37,797 nt of DNA from Fidelibacterota bacterium UBA7301 (lineage in GTDB: Bacteria > Fidelibacterota > Marinisomatia > Marinisomatales > TCS55): NCBI GenBank assembly GCA_002471845.1, contig DKQT01000011.1, forward strand, positions 8,570 to 46,366, in the 5' to 3' direction. Every line of letters begins with the position of its first letter. Within the stretch, counting starts at the first letter, position 1. A program made the translations under genes and the position numbers. Positions 34,374 through 37,797 of this stretch are shown in pieces. The notes beneath the pieces are model-generated. The model saw only the letters and a list, made by a program, of their open reading frames with translations. It ran no database searches and was not told the origin of the DNA.

Positions 34374-35272
34374 TGAAAGTCGGTATTTTACTTGGTGGAA
34401 ATTCTGCTGAAAGGGAAGTTTCTCTTTCATCTGGAAGGGCCATTTCAACGGCCTGTAAAGAATTGGGATTTGAGGTCTTGGACCTGGATCCACGAAATAA
34501 TATACAATCCCTGATCCCTGATCTCTTAGCCGTTGATGTGGTCTTTAACGGCCTCCATGGCGGGGATGGTGAAAATGGTGTTATACCGGGATTTCTTCAA
34601 TCCCTTGGCGTACGGTACACAGGTTCTGGGAATGAAGCATCGGCAATTTGTATGGATAAGCGCGTCAGTAAAGGGCTAGTTCACAGGAAAGCTTTTATTA
34701 CTCCCCATTGGATTTCTTTGGGGATTGATGATTCAATATCTCTGGTGAAAGATATTGAATTTCCCGTCGTCGTGAAACCCAATGACCAGGGCAGCACTAT
34801 TGGACTTACTATCGTCCACGAGGTTGCTGAATTAAACGACGCCGTCGGGTTAGCCCGCCAATATGCAAATATTGTTTTGATTGAAGAATTTATAGCCGGA
34901 AAAGAAATTACAGTCACAGTGATTGGTGATAAAGCTTTCCCCATCGTTGAAATTGTACCTTCCCATGATCTCTATGATTATGAATGCAAATATACCAAGG
35001 GGATGACGGAGTATTATTGTCCAGCCGACATTGAAGAAAAATTGACAAAAGCCATCCAGGATGATGCCCTAATAATTCATAAATTGCTGGGGTGTCGTCA
35101 TTATTCGCGGGTGGATTTCCGTTTGGATGAACATGGAAAATCCTGGTTTTTGGAAGTGAATACATTACCGGGTATGACGGAGACAAGTCTTGTCCCCAAA
35201 GCGGCAAAGGCTGCGGGATTAAGCTTTCCCGAATTGATACAAAACATAATAAATGAAGCGTTAAAAGATTAA
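34373..35272 (+). CDS. ddl: D-alanine--D-alanine ligase
   Basis: The 299 residues show the ATP-grasp fold of Ddl. LLGGNSAEREVSLSSG (6-21) is the family N-terminal signature. VVFNGLHGGDGENGVIPGFL, VVKPNDQGSTIGL, EEFIAGKEITVTVIG and the metal-binding FLEVNTLPGMTETSL near the C-terminus follow in order. It joins two D-Ala molecules for peptidoglycan precursors in the cytoplasm. Length matches DdlB-type enzymes. The ATG overlaps the preceding TAA by one base and its own stop overlaps the next ATG by one base. Confidence 0.95.
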   Translation: MKVGILLGGNSAEREVSLSSGRAISTACKELGFEVLDLDPRNNIQSLIPDLLAVDVVFNGLHGGDGENGVIPGFLQSLGVRYTGSGNEASAICMDKRVSKGLVHRKAFITPHWISLGIDDSISLVKDIEFPVVVKPNDQGSTIGLTIVHEVAELNDAVGLARQYANIVLIEEFIAGKEITVTVIGDKAFPIVEIVPSHDLYDYECKYTKGMTEYYCPADIEEKLTKAIQDDALIIHKLLGCRHYSRVDFRLDEHGKSWFLEVNTLPGMTETSLVPKAAKAAGLSFPELIQNIINEALKD

Positions 35273-35787
35273 TGGAACTACAGTGGATCGCCGTCCGGTC
35301 TAAACCCCGGGCAGAAAAAGTTGCCTACGAACAATTAACTAAAAAAGGTATCGAAGCCTATCTTCCCCTGGTGAAGGAACGTCGCAAATGGTCCGACAGA
35401 AAAAAATGGGTGGAGTTACCCTTGTTTTCCGGTTATTTATTTGCCAGGATTGAACTGAAGAATTCAATCTTTGTTCTCCAGACCCACGGTGTAAGTACAA
35501 TCGTCAAATTTAACGGGAATATCGCTGTAGTTCAGAATGAAGTTATCAATGCTATCCGCCTGGCATTAGAGGGTGGATATGAATTGGAGCCGACGGAATA
35601 TTTTACCGTAGGTGATGCGGTGGAAGTAATCGAGGGCCCGATGAAAGGTTCCCAAGGAATTGTGTCCCGCTTAAAAGGACAAAATCGACTTGTTATTAAG
35701 ATTGATGCATTACAACAGGCTATTGCCATTCATATCGATACCAAATTTCTTCGCTCAATTGGAAAGAAACGTGCTCCGATTTCATAA
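35272..35787 (+). CDS. NusG-like transcription antitermination protein (UpxY/RfaH type)
   Basis: A 171-residue protein with an NGN domain, WIAVRSKPRAEKVAYEQL (5-22), followed by YLPLVKERRKWSDRKKW and LPLFSGYLFARI. The C-terminal KOW domain is at about 112-138 (VGDAVEVIEGPMKGSQGIVS). The sequence suits the specialised NusG paralogues UpxY/RfaH more than housekeeping NusG. Housekeeping nusG normally follows tuf-secE, just beyond the right edge of this window, which again suggests a second copy. Paralogues of this type promote elongation through long surface-polysaccharide operons; here it lies inside a cell-wall/tRNA-synthetase run. It overlaps cysS by 17 bases. Confidence 0.85.
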   Translation: MELQWIAVRSKPRAEKVAYEQLTKKGIEAYLPLVKERRKWSDRKKWVELPLFSGYLFARIELKNSIFVLQTHGVSTIVKFNGNIAVVQNEVINAIRLALEGGYELEPTEYFTVGDAVEVIEGPMKGSQGIVSRLKGQNRLVIKIDALQQAIAIHIDTKFLRSIGKKRAPIS

Positions 35788-37147
35788 TTCTCTTTCTCGG
35801 AAAAAAGAAGATTTTATTCCCTTAGAAAAGGGGAAAGTTAAACTTTATACTTGCGGTCCCACAGTCTACGATAAAGCTCATATTGGAAATTTCCGCACTT
35901 TTCTGTTTGAAGATTTTTTAAAACGTGTCTTAGTTGCCCGTGGGTTTGAAGTATTTCACATAATGAACATTACCGATGTGGATGATAAAACAATAAAAAA
36001 GTCCAAGGACGAAGGAAAACCTCTTTCTGAGATTACCAGTTATTACACGGACCTTTTCAATAAAGACCTAACGGCGCTAAAGATCCTCCCGGCGGATGTA
36101 TATCCCGCCGCCACCGATCATGTGGGCGGGATGATCAAATTGATTCAATCCTTAATGGATAAGGGACATGCCTATCAAACCGGGGATGGGTCTGTTTTCT
36201 TCTCCATAGAGTCATACAAGGATTATGGTGCGCTTACCAAAATTAATCTTGCTGGAATACAGCAATCCCAACGAGTTGAATCCGATGAGTATGGATTGGA
36301 CAATCCCCAGGATTTTGCCCTTTGGAAGACTTACAAGGATGAAGACGGTGATGTGTCTTGGGATTCCCCATGGGGAAAGGGGCGCCCCGGTTGGCACATA
36401 GAATGTTCCGCTATGTCTATGGAATATTTGGGGGATCATTTTGACGTTCACTGCGGCGGGGTGGATAATAAGTTTCCTCATCATGAAAATGAGATCGCCC
36501 AGTCCATTTGCGCCACCGATTCACCATTCGTTAATATGTGGCTTCATTCTGAATTTCTATTGGTGGACAGGGGTAAAATGAGTAAATCCTTAGGAAATTT
36601 TTATTGTGTCTCGGATTTGTTTGATAAAGGATTTAGCGCCGAGGAAATTCGTTATATCATTCTAAGCGTCCACTACCGGACAAAAGTTAATTTTACCTTG
36701 GATAAACAGCACGAAGCCAAAATGGGCATCCAAAGGATCCTGGAACTTCGCACTCGTTTGGCTGATTTGGGAACTGAACCGACAGCAGATTTTCCAAACG
36801 AAATTGATGGTTTCAATGCAGCGTTGGAAGACGATTTGGATGCGCCAAATGCATTAGCGGTTTTCTTTGATTGGATTCGCACTACAAATACCGCTTTGGA
36901 TAATAATAAATTATCAAACGAGGATTCTGCGAAAGGATTGAATTTTATCGCTTATTTTGATTCTGTATTCGGCGTTTTGCCTGGAGAACAATCCGTTCCC
37001 CAGGACATATTGGATTTGGTTTCTGAAAGGGAAGAGGCGCGAAAAAATAAAAATTGGGCCAAATCCGATAAACTTCGTGATTTAATCAATTCTAAAGGTT
37101 TTATTGTAAAAGACACCTCGGGCGGTCAAAAACTTTCTTCTAAATAA
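35771..37147 (+). CDS. cysS: Cysteinyl-tRNA synthetase
   Basis: I start at GTG 35771 (458 residues, MLRFHNSLSRKKEDF), which matches the normal CysRS N-terminus and length; GGAAAG lies just upstream. The frame opens 27 codons earlier, but that part only overlaps the previous gene. Class I motifs are YTCGPTVYDKAHIGNFRTF (26-44), with zinc ligand Cys28 and HIGN as the HIGH motif, ECSAM and GGVDNKFPHHENEIAQS (zinc and substrate site), and KMSKS at 269-273. It charges tRNA-Cys in the cytoplasm. It ends the long overlapping gene run; the tRNA cluster follows after about 200 bases. Confidence 0.96.
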   Translation: MLRFHNSLSRKKEDFIPLEKGKVKLYTCGPTVYDKAHIGNFRTFLFEDFLKRVLVARGFEVFHIMNITDVDDKTIKKSKDEGKPLSEITSYYTDLFNKDLTALKILPADVYPAATDHVGGMIKLIQSLMDKGHAYQTGDGSVFFSIESYKDYGALTKINLAGIQQSQRVESDEYGLDNPQDFALWKTYKDEDGDVSWDSPWGKGRPGWHIECSAMSMEYLGDHFDVHCGGVDNKFPHHENEIAQSICATDSPFVNMWLHSEFLLVDRGKMSKSLGNFYCVSDLFDKGFSAEEIRYIILSVHYRTKVNFTLDKQHEAKMGIQRILELRTRLADLGTEPTADFPNEIDGFNAALEDDLDAPNALAVFFDWIRTTNTALDNNKLSNEDSAKGLNFIAYFDSVFGVLPGEQSVPQDILDLVSEREEARKNKNWAKSDKLRDLINSKGFIVKDTSGGQKLSSK

Positions 37148-37183
37148 TACCAATTTTAATTCATTTAATTTATTCAAAAATAA

Positions 37184-37212
37184 TTGTCATTAAATTTTTT
37201 TTGACCTATTTT
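37184..37212 (+). promoter_or_regulatory. Predicted promoter of the tRNA-tuf operon
   Basis: TTGTCA (37184-37189), a 17-base spacer, then TATTTT (37207-37212). AT-rich DNA upstream could act as an UP element, and a GC-rich TCGAGGC follows the -10, as at stable-RNA promoters under growth control. The -10 is only a 4/6 match. Confidence 0.4.
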
Positions 37213-37269
37213 TCGAGGCTTTTTTCGGCTGTCTCAGGGCTCAGTGCGTACAAGAACTGTGCCATGTGT

Positions 37270-37282
37270 GTTGATAATCAAC
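37270..37282. repeat. 13-base perfect palindrome GTTGAT-A-ATCAAC upstream of the tRNAs
   Basis: GTTGAT and ATCAAC are perfect inverted arms around a single A, about 57 bases downstream of the predicted -10 and 74 bases before the first tRNA. It could be a protein-binding site or part of the leader RNA. Confidence 0.35.
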
Positions 37283-37318
37283 GGTAGAACGCTCCATGGA
37301 ACGGGTCGAATCCGGTTA

Positions 37319-37340
37319 CCAAAACTAAAAAAGGTTTTGG
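37319..37340 (+). other. Stem-loop immediately upstream of the tRNA cluster
   Basis: CCAAAAC (37319-37325) pairs with GTTTTGG (37334-37340) around the loop TAAAAAAG, ending 15 bases before tRNA-Thr. There is no following T-tract, so a leader-processing hairpin is more likely than a terminator. Confidence 0.35.
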
Positions 37341-37355
37341 ATTGCCTTTCCTCTT

Positions 37356-37428
37356 GCCGGTGTAGCTCAGTTGGTAGAGCAGCTGATTTGTAATCAGCAG
37401 GTCGGGGGTTCGAGTCCCTTCGCCGGCT
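37356..37428 (+). tRNA. tRNA-Thr (UGU anticodon)
   Basis: A full cloverleaf: acceptor GCCGGTG with CGCCGGC, D-arm GCTCAGTTGGTAGAGC, anticodon stem GCTGA/TCAGC with loop TTTGTAA (anticodon TGT), and T-loop TTCGAGT. The discriminator is T and CCA is not encoded. It is first in the Thr-Tyr-Gly-Thr-tuf order. Confidence 0.96.
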
Positions 37429-37494
37429 CATTTACTAAAATCGATTGATTCAAGAAAATTAAAAACGTTTTTTTAACAAGGCCTTAAACTGAGA

Positions 37495-37577
37495 GGGGAG
37501 ATGGCCGAGCGGTTAAAGGCAGCAGACTGTAAATCTGCCGACGAATGTCTACGGAGGTTCGAATCCTTCTCTCCCCA
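37495..37577 (+). tRNA. tRNA-Tyr (GUA anticodon)
   Basis: A class II tRNA with a long variable arm. Acceptor GGGGAGA pairs with TCTCCCC, and the anticodon stem GCAGA/TCTGC encloses CTGTAAA (anticodon GTA). The discriminator is A and CCA is not encoded. Confidence 0.96.
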
Positions 37578-37581
37578 CGCT

Positions 37582-37652
37582 GCGGGTGTAGTTCAATGGT
37601 AGAACCCCAGCCTTCCAAGCTGGTGGCGTGAGTTCGATTCTCATCACCCGCT
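37582..37652 (+). tRNA. tRNA-Gly (UCC anticodon)
   Basis: Acceptor GCGGGTG pairs with CACCCGC. The anticodon stem CCAGC/GCTGG encloses CTTCCAA (anticodon TCC). D-arm and T-loop (TTCGATT) are normal. It lies 4 bases after tRNA-Tyr; CCA is not encoded. Confidence 0.96.
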
Positions 37653-37658
37653 CGAAGT

Positions 37659-37730
<72 letters not shown>

Positions 37731-37773
37731 CTCTTTCAGGATTTGAAAAATTAATCAGGAGGATTAATACAAG

Positions 37774-37797
37774 ATGGCAAAAGAAAAATTTAAACGG
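37774..37797 (+). CDS. tuf: Elongation factor Tu, 5' end only (cut by window edge)
   Basis: Only eight codons are present, reading MAKEKFKR. This is the usual EF-Tu N-terminus, preceded by a perfect AGGAGG (37757-37762) 11 bases before the ATG. The tRNA-Thr/Tyr/Gly/Thr order upstream is that of the tufB operon in E. coli and many other bacteria, which makes the identification firm despite the short stretch. EF-Tu delivers aminoacyl-tRNA to the ribosome. Confidence 0.88.

Noticed and set aside
35690..35770. Upstream extension of cysS to 35690
   Set aside because: It only overlaps the NusG-like coding sequence; CysRS similarity and length start at GTG 35771.
37201..37229. TTGACC as a -35 element for the tRNA operon
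   Set aside because: At 17 bases downstream there is only TTCGGC, no -10. TTGTCA/TATTTT just upstream fits better.
37281..37320. tRNA-like stretch GGTAGAACGC to GGGTCGAATCCGG upstream of tRNA-Thr
   Set aside because: It resembles D- and T-arm pieces, but no acceptor or anticodon stem can be formed around it, so it is not a tRNA and only doubtfully a remnant.
37234..37431. Minus-strand open frame beginning MSRRRDSNPRPADYKSAALP
   Set aside because: It is the antisense reading of tRNA-Thr. This SRRRDSNPRPADYKS-type peptide is a well-known false protein produced by tRNA genes.

Overview
The window looks like a chromosomal core segment from a Gram-negative bacterium of the Fibrobacterota-Chlorobiota-Bacteroidota (FCB) superphylum. 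A marine Marinimicrobia/SAR406-type genome is my best guess, but that is inference. Supporting signs are a DUF4837-type lipoprotein, an UpxY/NusG-like protein, a large outer-membrane barrel with Bacteroidota-like sequence blocks, and signal peptides that end Ala|Gln. No phage, transposase, integrase or CRISPR array is visible.

Layout. (1) 37-5234: a minus-strand CPBP membrane protease, divergent smc, a strong terminator hairpin, then a small minus-strand lipoprotein gene with the decayed 3' end of a paralogue beside it. (2) 5347-17133 (+): lepA, a second CPBP protease, a secreted/TM/zinc-ribbon protein, lgt, then a tightly overlapping envelope group (beta-propeller, about 1020-residue barrel, Omp85-like barrel) running into rnr. 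(3) 17126-21281 (+): DUF4837 lipoprotein, an rmlD-like reductase and a Dpm1-type glycosyltransferase bounded by related degenerate repeats, accA, and a YbgC thioesterase. (4) 21278-24682 (-): a partial leucine-degradation operon (liuC-, liuE- and liuB-like), plus a 3' remnant of what looks like an RraB-family gene. (5) 24763-37147 (+): yebC, ruvC, ruvA, aminotransferase, gcvT, epimerase, ftsK, lolA-like, YbhN-like, gmhB-like, ddl, upxY-like and cysS, mostly joined by overlaps of 1-17 nt or gaps under 30 nt, so probably one long transcription unit. (6) 37356-37797 (+): tRNA-Thr(UGU), tRNA-Tyr(GUA), tRNA-Gly(UCC), tRNA-Thr(GGU), then the first 8 codons of tuf, the same order as the E. coli tufB locus.

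Functionally the window combines chromosome maintenance (Smc, FtsK, RuvAC), translation and RNA turnover (LepA, CysRS, EF-Tu, RNase R), fatty-acid and leucine carboxylation chemistry, and much envelope biogenesis (Lgt, LolA-like, Omp85-like, barrel, Ddl, heptose/rhamnose/dolichol-type sugar enzymes).

The most useful non-routine observations are two genes whose real N-termini appear to need non-standard start codons (CTG at 9699, ATC at 32845), two gene remnants hidden in intergenic DNA (4567-4677 and 21278-21439), the uncharacterised propeller/barrel/Omp85 trio, and the repeat-bounded sugar-gene pair. All homology statements are from reading the translations; no database search was run.
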